Source: Cephalotus follicularis (lineage: Eukaryota; Streptophyta; Magnoliopsida; Oxalidales; Cephalotaceae). From it: a stretch of DNA of 64,000 bases. The notes beneath the pieces were generated by a model, which saw only the letters and a program-made list of their open reading frames with translations, did not search any database and was not told the origin of the DNA. The stretch spans positions 380,486-444,485 of the forward strand of contig BDDD01000350.1 in assembly GCA_001972305.1 (NCBI GenBank), given 5' to 3'. This document shows, in pieces, positions 12,441 to 23,222 of the stretch (positions are counted from its first letter, which is position 1; every line of letters begins with the position of its first letter). The translations under genes were made by a program, and so were the position numbers.

Positions 12441-14613
12441 AACCCAAGCTGCGAAGTCAACCTAAGATTTGACCAACCACGTACACTGCCACTCCTCTCC
12501 GGCATCTCAGCAGAGGCGCCATTCACAAAAGGGCCCAGGGAGAAACACTTAAGTTTCACCAAGGCCAGGGCTGGGGAGACCTGCTTCACTGCCCAGGGTC
12601 AAACAACCCCCGAACTCATACGTCGTCCCTGCACACCCAAACACATAGCACAAACAACGCCAGGGCTGGGAAAAACAGCACAAACAATAAGTATATAAAA
12701 CAAGCGAGTTATATACATGATCCCGAAGAAAATGCAAGTGAGCCCAAACATCCAAGAAAAATGTATACAAGTTTACAAGAAGGTTTTTACAAACATAGAC
12801 ATCAACAAGTCTATACAAAAACCCCATGAATGTCCCCAAATGCATGAAGGTGCCCGTGGCCCAGGTGCCATCCTAAGGTGCTACGTACGGTGTCTACCTC
12901 TTTCGCACACTATCCTTACAGGATCTCAAGAACACAGCTGCCCCGCTCCCTCTGTACGCAAAACTTAGAGGGGATTAGTCCAACTGACTAGTGAGTAAGA
13001 TCGAGGAAATATCTTGGGCAACCCACTTCCACCGGGGTGCCAAGAGCCAAGAAAAACGTGCCCTACCCCAACTGGGCCAAAGGACAACCCACACCCCATA
13101 CTCAACAAAACAAGGCGGAGCTGAAATGTACAAGAATATCAATAAAAGGAAAAGCCTGAGGAGACGTCAGAGCTACCAACCCAATGACAGACCTTAAGGA
13201 AAAAAGGTAAACAATAGTTTATATGTCAGAACATGACAGGGATCCAAGGATCAACAAAAGATCAACTCTAAGGATCAACAAAATCTCAAGGGGACTATTG
13301 GTAGTGTATCAATCACAAGCACATTCCACACACGCAAGTGCACACATCAAACTCACACACTTCCATAGCCGGAACCACCTCGGCAGCATAAATAACAACT
13401 CCGTTGAAGTCCATTAACGCCATCATGGGCAACAGAATTGTACACATCCCTCATATATAGGTACCCACTTCCACAGCACCGCATGAACATCGGTAGAAGT
13501 GCTACGCAAGCACTCCTCCCCTGGAAATCACACGTTAGCGCACCTCACTCCATGAACATCAATCGAGGGGCTACGCAAGCCCACCCCTGTCGGCAATCAC
13601 GAGCTCAACACTACATTAGGTGAAGCTCGATTGATGCGCTACCTCGTTGGCAATCACATAGCGTTAGTATCGTCCAAGGGGCCCACGAATCACCGCTCAG
13701 CTCCACCCTATACGAGAATGACAGAGGAGAACATCGGCTCAGAGGTAAGTGTATCACCACTTAGACCATCTCGTGCTGACAATCTCATACATAACCAAGT
13801 CACCAGTACCCAGTAACCAGTACCAAGGGACAACAACACATGATATCAAATAAAGCATGAATACTTAAACGGAAAGGGGAAATTACAAGTTGAACCTAGG
13901 CATTGAGCCCTCAGCTCAAAAACAACTGTATTCACATGCAATATCAACAAGATGACAGGAGAAAAAATCCTAGTCAAAGATAATATCATGGAAAGGAAAA
14001 TAAACAATAAAATCTCAGTTATCAATTGATAGAAAGAAGAACATCCCACTCACTAATATCAGTATCTTCCTCAGCTAGCTCCCTTGCTGTGCGGACTCCG
14101 TGCCTAGATCTTCCTCTGCAAGACAACCACACAACAACGCTTAGCTACCAAGAACAACATCTCTGAAGCTATGCAAGAACCACATACACCCATGAAAACC
14201 AAGGCGAAGCTCTTCCTCGGCCTCATAGATCGTGCCTGTACCAACCATGCGATGCACCAAAACGTACTGAGGAGAACTCTTACCTGCTAAACGCGTAGAC
14301 GGTAAAGAAAGTCCCAACCTCAAACAATGATCAAAGCTTCAGAAGAAAGTCAAGAAGAAGTATGAGAGATGAAAGCTCACTCTCCCAAAACGCTTCTTCA
14401 GGTGTGAGATGATGTATATGACATCTGCCGATAGTCAACTGCCAGACTTCCTAAGCAAGTTTTGCACATATCCCAACACCAACTAAACATCTCTTATCTC
14501 TTAACCATATACAACCATTGGGCCCCCACCAAGCCCAAGCCAACAACCAAGGAGAAAAAAACTTCCCCCAAGCCCAAACATCAATTTACCCAAAATTAAT
14601 GCGGGACGTTACA
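12441..14613 (-). repeat. 3' LTR of gypsy-B, truncated
   Basis: The right end is fixed by TGTAACGTCCCGC (read on -) next to the polypurine tract. It contains the shared box TTAGTCCAACTGACTA at 12974-12989. The left limit is approximate because it meets a degraded gypsy-A LTR. The scattered short frames inside are not genes. Confidence 0.65.
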
Positions 14614-14629
14614 ACCTCTCCCCTTAAGG
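14614..14629 (-). promoter_or_regulatory. polypurine tract of gypsy-B
   Basis: On - the sequence CCTTAAGGGGAGAGGT directly precedes the LTR start TGTAACGTCC. This is the expected plus-strand primer. Confidence 0.8.
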
Positions 14630-14639
14630 ATTTTTGTCC

Positions 14640-15197
14640 TCAAAATTCTACCTCTGGTCTAGGGAACAAGTAAGGGTAACGCTCCCTCATTTGGTCCTCA
14701 CATTTCCAGGTAGCCTCTTCTGCTATGTGGTTTCTCCACAAGACCTTTACCAAGGGAATAGTCTTATTCCTCAACACCTATTCCCGGTAGTCTAAGATCT
14801 ACTCTGGGGCTTCCTCATAAGCCAACACTGGTAAATCCTCTTCGGACAGCACCACTGGCTCAGTCAACACATGGGAAGGATCATCAACATATTTCCTCAG
14901 CACAGATACGTGGAACACGTCACGCACCCTGGCCATCCCCTCAGGCAACGCCAAACGATAAGCCACTGGTCCGATGCTTTGCACAACCTCAAAGGGTCCT
15001 ATGTACCTTGGGCTAAGCTTCCCACGCTTGCCAAAACGAACAATCCCCGTGTAAGGTGATACCCTGAGGAAAACCTTGTCACCTATAGAGAACTCCAAGT
15101 CCTTACGACGTTTGTCTGCGTAGCTCTTCTGCCTACTCTGGGCCACATGCAAATGATCTTGGATCACATTTACCTTCTCTGATGCGTCCCTGACCAG
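14640..15197 (-). pseudogene. gypsy-B integrase C-terminus and chromodomain
   Basis: The open part at 14799-15167 carries the integrase C-terminal region with the GPY/F-type module RYIGPFEVVQSIGPVAYRL and the following segment FHVSVLRKYVDDPSHVL. Past a stop at 14796, the same frame still shows LRNKTIPLVKVLWRNH, then EEATWKCEDQMRERYPYLF, a chromodomain that in chromoviruses guides integration to chromatin. The frame ends at TGA 14640-14642, just before the polypurine tract. Two in-frame stops break it. Confidence 0.85.
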
Positions 15198-16628
15198 CTA
15201 TGGTCCTAATAACTGGTGTTCTCCCACCTCATTCCAACACAAAGGAGTTTGACAACGTCTGCCGTACAAAGCCTCATAAGGAGCAATGCCAATGCTCGCC
15301 TCGTAGATGTTGTTATAGGCGAACTCGATCACAGTCAAATGGCCATCCCAGCTTCCTCGAAAATCCATGACACAGGCTCTCAACATTTCCTCCAGAATCT
15401 GGATAGCCAGCTTAGATTGCCCATCGGTCTGAGGATGGTACGCCGTACTGAGTCGCAACTCCGTACCCAACGTCCTCTGCACGCTCTGCCAGAATCTTGA
15501 TGTGAACCTCGGGTCTCTATCCGAAACTATTCTGCTGAGAATCCCATGTAACCTAATCACACCGTCCACATACAACCGAGCTAACTTGTCCAAACTGAAG
15601 TCCTTCCTCATAGGTATGAAGTGAGTAGACTTGGTCAAACGATCAATAATCACCCAGATTGCATCATGCTTACTCCTTGTCTGAGGAGAACCAGTGACAA
15701 AGTCCATCGATATGTTGTCCCATTTCCACACTGGAATACGAAGCGGTTGAAGAAGACCTGAAGGCTTCTGTCGCTCAGCCATCACTTGCTGGCATGTCAA
15801 GCACCTTGCCACGAACCTGGCAATCTCACGCTTCATGCCCTGCCACCAAAAACATTTCCTTAGGTCATTATACATCTTGGTACTTCCAGGATGCATTGAC
15901 CAAGGAGAACGATGAGCTTCTTCCAGGATCTCGTGCTTGATCGTCTCGACATGTGGCACACATATCCTCTCCCCAAACATTAGAGCACCGTCACCCCTGA
16001 TGTGGTAGTCAGTCCGAGAACCCTCTCTAACTTGTTTCAACAACTTGGCCAACCTCCAGTCCTTCTCTTGCAATCCTCGGATCTGCTCTTCCCAAACAGA
16101 CCTCACTTGCAGAGAAGCAAACACTACTCCACTGTCGCCAACAGACAGCTCTGCCCCCAAAGACCTCAACTGTTCCAACATTGGCAAGTAAACCAACCGT
16201 ACAAGAGCCAAGGAAGTGGAGGACTTCTTGCTCAATGCATCAGCAACCATGTTGGCCTTACTAGGATGATACTCGATGGTACAATCATAATCCTTGATGA
16301 GCTCTATCCATCTCCTCTGCCTCATGTTCAAATGCAGTTGAGAAGACAAATACTTCAAATTCTGGTGGTCAGTAAAGATCTGGCAGACTTCACCATACAG
16401 ATAATGACGCCATATCTTCAAAGCAAACACCACCGTAGCTAACTCCAAGTCATGCGTAGGGTAGTTGAGCTCATGAACCTTCAACTGCCGAGAAGCATAG
16501 GGAATAACCTTCCCTTCTTGCATCAGCACACAACCAAGACCATGCAATGAAACAGTACTATAAACCACAAAACCAACCCTCGGAGAAGGAAGGGTCAAAA
16601 CCGGAGCCGACGTCAACTTATCCTTCAA
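15198..16628 (-). pseudogene. gypsy-B RNase H and integrase core (476 codons open)
   Basis: This is the longest open frame of the window. Its N-terminus is a Ty3-type RNase H ([20 protein letters not shown], then [11 protein letters not shown]), but the usual first catalytic Asp (YSDAS) is Thr here (codon 16554-16556). Next come an HHCC zinc-binding domain ([18 protein letters not shown]) and the integrase core with Asp in [10 protein letters not shown] and Asp in IVSDRDPRF. The expected Glu of GQSER is Lys (codon 15411-15413; GQSKLAIQ). It is therefore long and open but predicted inactive for both enzymes. It has no true start and is a slice of a polyprotein. Confidence 0.88.
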
Positions 16629-17430
16629 CGTCTAGAAACTCTTCTCACAGTATTGTGACCAAACAAACTTCACATCCTTCCTTGTCAACTTTGACAAAGG
16701 AGCTGCTATTGCTGAGAATCTATCCATGAACCTTTGGTAATACCCAGCAAGTCCAAGGACACTGTGCACTTTATGTACGCTCTTGGGTCTTTCCCAGGCC
16801 AACACAGCTTCAACCTTCCTCGGGTCCACTTCAACACCTTGGCCCGAGAACACATCTCCCAAAAACACAACCCTGTCCAACCAAAACTCACACTTACTAA
16901 GCTTCGCATCCAACTCATGATATCTCAAGGTCTGCAAAACAATCCTCAGGGGTTCCTCCTACTAAACCATACTGCGCGAGTATACCATCAGGTTGTCTAT
17001 GAACACCACCACGAAGGTGTCCAAGGAAGATTGGAACACTCGATTCATCAAGTCCATGAAAGCGGTCGGTGCATTTGTTAAACCAAATGTCATAACTGAG
17101 AACTCATAGAGACCATAACGAGATCTGAAGGCCGTCTTCGGAACATCCTCTTCCTTCACCTTCAACTGGTGATATCAAGACCAAATATCTATCTTAGAGA
17201 ACACAGATGCGTCTCACAACTGATCAAACAAGTCATCTATCCTTGGCAACGGGTACCTATTACGCACAGTTACCTTGTTGAGTTGCCTATAGTCGATACA
17301 CAAGCGCATAGCTCCATCCTTTTTCTCACAAACAGGACTGGAGCACCCCCTAGAGAACTACTAGGTCGGATAAATCCTCTATCCAACAAGTATTCCGATT
17401 GTACCTTTAGCTCTTCAACTCTATAGGTGC
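16629..17430 (-). pseudogene. gypsy-B reverse transcriptase
   Basis: RT fragments span several frames. 17166-17430 holds the fingers region (GAPVLFV, then [20 protein letters not shown]) with a frameshift and a CGA-to-TGA-type stop. 16962-17165 holds the palm ([20 protein letters not shown]) ending in [11 protein letters not shown]. The usual FIDD catalytic pair has become FIDN (Asn codon 16992-16994). 16632-16937 holds the thumb and connection (LSKCEFWLDRVVFLGDVFS, AGYYQRFM). The enzyme would copy element RNA to DNA; this copy cannot. Confidence 0.88.
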
Positions 17431-18120
17431 CATACGATAAGGAGCAAGGGATATAGGAGCCGCACCAGGGATCAACTCAATCTCAAAGTCTATTTCCCTA
17501 TCTGGAGGAGGACCTGGTAACTCGTTGGGGAAAACGTCAAGAAACTCACAAACCACGGGTATGTCCCCAACCTCTGGCTTAGTCATCCGAGTATCCACCA
17601 CAGGAGCCAAGAATCCTTGCGAACCTTTACCCAAAGCCTTACGTGCAACCATAGCCGAGATCAACTTCAGAGGTGTCGAGCGCTGCTCGCAAACTAACTC
17701 CATGCCTGACTCGTCGGGCAAGCAAAAGGAAACAACCTTATACGAACAATCGACCACTGCTCGGTGCCTAACCAGCACATCCATGCCCAGGATGGCATCA
17801 AAGTCCCCAATCTTGAAGGGAATAGGGTCGGCTACAAAACTTCGTTCCTTGATCACAACATCAAAACCTCTGTAGACTCGTTCTACATGGTAACTCTGGC
17901 CCGTAGGAACAGATACAACGATCTATTCGTCCAGGGATCTCAACACTCCACATGCATGTGGGCAAAATGCATGGGCAACAAAAGATAAAGAGGCTCCTAT
18001 GTCAAACAAAACCATGGCATCTCTGCCGAAGATAAGAGACTTACCTATACGCACGTCCGCGGATCCAAGAGCATCTTCTCTGTTTAGAGCATAGACTCTA
18101 GCGGTTATCGCTAGTCTACC
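17431..18120 (-). pseudogene. gypsy-B protease and linker to RT
   Basis: The open part 17407-17856 contains the second half of a retropepsin (DAILGMDVLVRHRAVVDC) and the linker CEFLDVFPNELPGPPP typical of gypsy polyproteins just before RT. Upstream, about 17880-18020, the active-site segment reads LFDIGASLSFV where D-S/T-G is expected; Ile is encoded at 17998-18000. A stop separates the halves. The ancestral role is cleavage of the Gag-Pol polyprotein. Confidence 0.82.
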
Positions 18121-18242
18121 CTGCTAACCACTTCCACCAGCCCTGGATGATCGCACTTACGAAGCCATTGTTCCACCTTAGGCTATCGCAGGTTGTCTAT
18201 TAGAAGCAGCTGATCCGGGTGTCGTCGAGGTCTACTGAGCTT

Positions 18243-19416
18243 GTGGACAATACGCCTTGAAGTGCCCAACCTAGCCACACTAGAAACATCCATGGGTATC
18301 TGCCTTGGAGTTTCCAAAGTGGAAGTGACCACACTTCATGCACTTGAGAGGCTGTTGTGAAGCTGATGAACTCTGGTGCTTGCTCTGCTGCGCACCACTG
18401 GCTGTAGGAGGACTCATTTGCTGTGGAGAAAACGTCCTCTGGCCATCAGACCTGGCCTATCCCTGGTTTCCACCGTCAGCATGCTTGTGGGGGTACTGTT
18501 TCCTTCATTTCCCCTGTCCTCAGGAGGAACCCTCCCCCTGAGCAGCCTGCTGTCCATCTCTCTTCTGTCCCCTTTCCTGGCGATTCCTCTGCTCCATAAT
18601 ACCTTGCTCAACTCTCTTGGCAGATTCCACCAAATCTCCAAAGATAGTGCAGTTGGTTGCTGCCACAGTATGTCTCACCTTGGGATTTAACCTATCCAAG
18701 AATTTCTCACACCACTCCTCTTGGTCTGCAACAAAAGCCGGAGCAAAATAAGACAACTCCATAAAGCGGTATTCATACTGGGTCACGGTCAAACTCCCTT
18801 GGTGCAAATGCAGAAACTCTCTCCTCTTCCCCTTCACGCAGGTAGCCGGGAAGAAAAACTGACGAAACTCTCGCTTGAAAACATCCCAAGTGATCATAGC
18901 AACATCAGTATGCCTAGCTTGGAGAGCTTCCCACCATCGAAGAGCATTCTTCCTTACCAAGAAGACGGCAAGTCCAACCCGTGAGTCATCGAAAACTCCC
19001 ATATCTACAAAAAGCATCTCAAGATGATTCAACCATGCCTTTGCATCTGCTAGATCATCTGTTCCCTTAAAAGTTGTAGCACCTAAACATTGCGAACGTT
19101 CAACCGGTAAAGCCTGAGGTCAAGAACCACTCAAAGCTTGTGCTATCATCGTAACAAAGTGCATCCACCCCGCTTGACCACCAGTACCAACCGGAGGAGG
19201 TACCTGCGCTGCTGGGACCTCAGCTACCACAGCCGGTCCGGTCTGTTGTTCAGCCGTCCCAGGGTTAATCTACACTCCAAGTCTAACATGAGGCAGTTCT
19301 TGATCCACATGCGGTGGGGAGGTCTCTCTTCCTCTACCTCGACCATGTTCAATGGCTGGGGAGACCCCTCGTCCCATACCCAAGCCACTTCCTCGAGTTT
19401 GATGCGAAGGAACCAT
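18243..19416 (-). pseudogene. gypsy-B gag
   Basis: An ATG at 19414-19416 starts MVPSHQTRGSGLG and a Gly/Arg-rich N-terminus. The capsid part 18520-19032 is open (NALRWWEALQARH, then FKREFRQFFFPATCVKGKRR), the retrotransposon-Gag domain that assembles the particle. Near 18250-18340 lie two zinc-knuckle-like segments; the second reads C-F-stop-C-G-stop-VGHFKAYC, where both stops are TAG in place of an expected CAG. More stops occur at 19270-19272 and near 19124. It is related to the Gag of the array at 36878-51654. Confidence 0.85.
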
Positions 19417-19527
19417 CTACCTTCACCTGCAAGGTTAGGGTATTGCTAACATGTATACCACATGAAATGCAATGCATGCATACCCCCCAAAAGTATCCAA
19501 AGAAAACACAAGGAAACTAAATCGGTC

Positions 19528-19539
19528 TCTCTGATACCA
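19528..19539 (-). promoter_or_regulatory. primer-binding site of gypsy-B
   Basis: On - TGGTATCAGAGA matches the 3' end of plant initiator tRNA-Met. It lies 6 bp inside the LTR edge at 19546. Confidence 0.85.
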
Positions 19540-19545
19540 AAAAGC

Positions 19546-20317
19546 TGACACGCCCCATTCCTGAGCACCCCCGCCCGAGGACTCCCTTACCAGGTGGAAG
19601 GATCCCTCACCTGGATCCATAACCAAACCCCAACAACAACGAAGGCTAACGCTAAGGCCAGGGCAGGCGTTAAAACCGCACTGCCGAGGAGAACCGCGCT
19701 CCCCAGGCCCAACGAACCTAAGGCATAAAAACGAGAAATGCCCGAGTAGGAAGGAGGAATTTCCCATCCCCTCCAAGCCAAAAACTCCACGCATGCCAGA
19801 ATAAACACACGACAGCGAAGGGACAAAGAAGGAAAGGGCCAAACAGTTAATAACCCTTACTTAAAACCATCACCAAAGCTCACCGTTTAACTAAAGGGAC
19901 ACACACATCAACCACTGCCCAAACGCACCATTCCACTGAAGGAACATGCCAGGGGAGAGAACCAGGGCAAAGACTGCAACACTACGTCTTGCCTGGGGTC
20001 CCAGGCTTGGCATGCCAACACAACACAACATAACATGACGTAACACAAGCTAGGTCTACATCACCATCCTAAGGCATGCCTTCCCCAGACGAGCCATACT
20101 TGTTCATGTCCTCATTAGACGACTAACCACGGACATGTCCTCCCCAGGCATGTCCTCCCTGGCATATCCTACAGAAACAAGGATATGCCCGGGCACAAGA
20201 AAACGAAAACATGTAACACAAGGCTAAGCATGGGATCAACACAAGGGTCCAGGGACAAACGCCAAGATTTGGGACCACTACCCGGGGTCCCCCCAAACGC
20301 TCAACATACGCTAAGGA
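19546..20317 (-). repeat. 5' LTR of gypsy-B, truncated
   Basis: It begins TGACACGCCCCATTCC next to the primer-binding site. It carries the start of the CATGTCCTCCCC minisatellite (about 20130-20175) that is expanded in the array LTRs. It is cut near 20317, where a copia LTR piece follows. Confidence 0.75.
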
Positions 20318-20612
20318 GATACAATCTCAATGCGTTCATAGAATTATAGTTATCACGGTTTTACCTAGGGGTGACACTAATCAAAACTCTAGTCCGCGGT
20401 CGGAGCCGAGATGACGAAGGATACAGCATAGAAACCGATGATAGTGATAAAGCATGGGGGAACTGCCTAACAAATGATAGACAAGGAACTTCGGTCCATG
20501 GATCCGGGGGTGATTAGAAATCACACCAGGACTATTAGTAGGATAGTCGTACCAAAACTTTGGGATGTTCTGGGAAATTTATCATTGTACCAGAATTCCA
20601 CCGGGCTTTCGG
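20318..20612 (+). repeat. copia LTR fragment
   Basis: It matches 4740-5062 of the copia-1 LTR block by block (TAGAATTATAGTTATC, GGAGCCGAGATGA, CAAATGATAGAC, GGGGTGATT). Neither LTR end is present. Confidence 0.75.
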
Positions 20613-21240
20613 GTTCCACTTGATTATTGGAAAAGTGACGCATGTTGCACACATGCTCTCTTGGTGGTAAGACTAGTTTTTAACTAGTATATATTAATTT
20701 GACATTAGAGGTTTGTGTTTTTCTCCACCAAATTGTCTTATTGATATGTAAAGAGAAGCTACAGTGGGGGTAAGTTAAAACATACAATGCGCGGTGGCAT
20801 GATTTAATTAAAAGAGAGAAACATTAAAACAAGTAAAAAAGGAGATATTTTTGCATAAGACAACATTACCATTTTTCACGCCAAAAAGATGCCCGGTGAG
20901 CGCTAATATGGCAAGAGAGAACGCACATCGTGCGTTACTGTGCAGGGGGAGCATCTCGGCCGAAGAAGGAAGGCGCTTCGGCCGGTGGCGGGGAAAATGG
21001 TGTGAGTTCATCCACGGCACGCCTCCTCCTCCTCCTCTCTCTCCCTCTTTCTCTTTCGTTTCTCTCTGGCAACAAACTTGAGGCTTTGCCGTCAGCCACT
21101 GCCGGCTTCACTTTCCACCATTGGTGATCACAATATGTGGAGCCAATCTTTGGGTCTATCTATTTTGATTATATTCTAGGAGATTTCCATTAAATTTTGG
21201 CCCGATTTTGAACACTGAATCGACTCAGTCAATATGGCTC
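20613..21240. other. unassigned interval
   Basis: It contains a CCTCCT/CTCTCT-rich tract (about 21025-21070) and GC-rich GGCCG motifs (20955-20995). Short open frames are not convincing. It may be the upstream part of the copia-type LTR that follows. Confidence 0.45.
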
Positions 21241-22068
21241 TTTGGAGGCTGTGACCTAGCATTCCTAGCTGAGTCATGGTGCGTCGTAGGCGGCATCGAG
21301 CAGATAGAAAGATTTGATGGCCAATAGTTGCGAGACCAAAGCTATGGCGTCCTTGTCAAAACTCTGACGAAGTGACTCAGTGGCGACTCTCGGGTGGAGA
21401 CGGATGGATCTGAGTTTTTGTGGTGCATTTGTGAAGCGGTCAAACTTGCTTTAGGCGGGCTAGTCGACTCACCGAGTTTGACTCGTCGATGGCTTTGACC
21501 GGCCATTCTCTAGCTAGTCACAGCGAGTCTCAACCACCAACATGTAGATCAAGATTTTTGGTGACCTGTGATGGCGCGGCTGGTCCCCAGCATGTTGAAC
21601 GAAACCGCTGAATCCAACACAGCGAGTTTCCATCGCTACTAGCTACGCCTGGACATTCCGTGGTGCTTCCCGCCAAGTCCCCGCCAGTAATGGGTACATC
21701 GGCCCTTTTGGAGTCCAATGGCGTCGTGGTCAGAACTCTAGCTATCTTGTCAAAATCCGGCAAGAGCCCCAGTGACAGACAGTTAATGCTGCAAGCTCGT
21801 AGCGGCACAGTGGTGGAGCCTCCAACATTGGTATGGTTGCTACCTTTTTGTATTTACAATTACCGAAGTGAATTCGGTTTATTTTTTGTATATGCTTGAC
21901 TATTTGTATTGGTTTGATTGAATATTAAACATAGATCCTTGGCATAACTATTTTGGTGCTAAGGTGTCAGTGTGAACCTTGACTTGTCTTGGCGTTTTTG
22001 AAAAATTAAAATTATACACACTAGCATCCTAGATCCAAAATCGACCGGGAACCCTTACAGGCTTTCCA
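21241..22068 (+). repeat. copia-type LTR D, copy 1
   Basis: It ends GGCTTTCCA at 22068, directly before a primer-binding site. About 700 bp match the second copy at 26310-26734 plus 36270-36520 (for example GACCGGCCATTCTC, CTTCCCGCCAAGTC, GTGGTGGAGCC). The left limit is not defined. Confidence 0.7.
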
Positions 22069-22072
22069 GCAG

Positions 22073-22084
22073 TGGTATCAGAGA
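22073..22084 (+). promoter_or_regulatory. primer-binding site of copia-D
   Basis: TGGTATCAGAGA, four bases after the LTR end, complementary to initiator tRNA-Met. Confidence 0.85.
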
Positions 22085-22560
22085 CATCCGTTTTAATTTC
22101 AATTGGACTTTAATTTCGGTTTTGGAGGCTATTTTGGAATAATTAAAGTAGCTGAAATTCTAGTTTAATTCCCTTCCCTTGGTTGTCTTTGTAAAATATA
22201 TTTTTTCCTTATACCAAAGGGAAATTAGATTTTCATTAATCTAGTAAGAGGTTTACTGAATATCGGCGGACTTGTTGGAATTATTTCGATTGGCAATCGG
22301 AAATTGAAATTGCTCGTGTTTATTTAAAGTCTATAGTGGATGTAGAGCTTAAATGTCTTATGCATGATGGTTGGCTACAGGACTGGACCTAGCTTTTGGT
22401 TTCTTTTGTGGATGGTTTAATGTGCTTTATTATCTTGTGATTTATTTGGTCTGTAATAAGGTTGCCTGGGTGCACCATTAATTCCTTTTTTTTTCTTCAA
22501 TTCTCTCTCCCTCCAAACCATATTCTATTCTTTATTTTTTAAATGTATTTTTTGTGTAAG
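22085..22560 (+). other. copia-D leader, truncated
   Basis: The block at 22390-22560 (GGTCTGTAATAAGG, then a CT-rich stretch) matches window positions 1-130 and the reversed copia-E leader near 33250-33410. Element D therefore belongs with those copia elements. It is cut off before gag. Confidence 0.7.
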
Positions 22561-23222
22561 AAAGAAAATAATGGGTTCATGGTCAGTTTAGGTCTTATAT
22601 GTATAGGTGTTCAACTTTAATTTTCATCAAAGTAGGCTCTAAGCCTATGAACATCCTATAATCTAATTCCATAAACAATCATAACCATCTTAGGATCTCT
22701 AATCAAAGCCCAATTGAACAAACAATATTTAAACATAAGAAGGTTTAGGAATTATACCAAGCAACCAAACTACTTCCTTCTAGATTCGAATCTGAATCTT
22801 CAAGTTCTAGAACAGCAACGGAACAGCAAGAAACCGGTCTCCTTCAATCCTATATAACTAATCCTAATCTAGGATCAAGGTAGGAAGAATAAGGCTTCAA
22901 AAAAAGCAACGCTCCACCTATCAAGATCATGGTGTGGTGTTAAGGATTATGGTTTCTCTCCTCTGTTTCTTTTTCTCTCAGTCATTCTTCTCTCTATTTT
23001 TTTTCCTAAGAAAAATGTCCAGGGTCCACTCTTCAAGTCAAATGCCGTTTAAACATATTTGTCTCATCACCCAGTGAATAATCCCACACAAAACGGGATT
23101 GAGATCAAGCCAGCCAACTAAGAACGCGTCAGAATTTGAATTCCCATAATTCAAATCCCGATGTTTCCTTTCTTGGCGCCATGACATCTATTTTATTCTT
23201 AATCCATTTATCCAACCTTATT
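22561..23222. other. unassigned interval with GAATTC/GGCGCC block
   Basis: No gene is seen. The segment about 23070-23200 (CACCCAGTGA, GAATTTGAATTCCC, TTGGCGCCATG) has a relative at 25869-26010, on the other side of the solo LTR. Confidence 0.5.
23218..23222. repeat. target-site duplication of solo LTR C (left)
   Basis: TTATT, repeated at 25864-25868 immediately after the LTR. Confidence 0.88.

Larger units (their letters stand above)
12441..20317 (-). mobile_element. gypsy-B: decayed Ty3/gypsy chromovirus
   Basis: The order on - is 5' LTR piece, primer-binding site, gag with zinc knuckles, protease, RT, RNase H, integrase, C-terminal chromodomain, polypurine tract and 3' LTR. Order and C-terminal chromodomain fit plant chromoviruses, most like the Tekay/Del group (inference). 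The two LTRs are cut at opposite sides, with the 3' LTR lacking its outer part and the 5' LTR keeping only about 770 bp, so they hardly overlap and no target duplication can be checked. Key catalytic residues are changed in several domains. Confidence 0.85.

Noticed and set aside
12308-12845. Open frames of 93-98 codons on -
   Set aside because: They lie in the junction of two degraded LTRs and show no domain or conserved motif.
15216-17426. Several + strand frames of 85-146 codons
   Set aside because: They are antisense shadows of the gypsy-B pol region.
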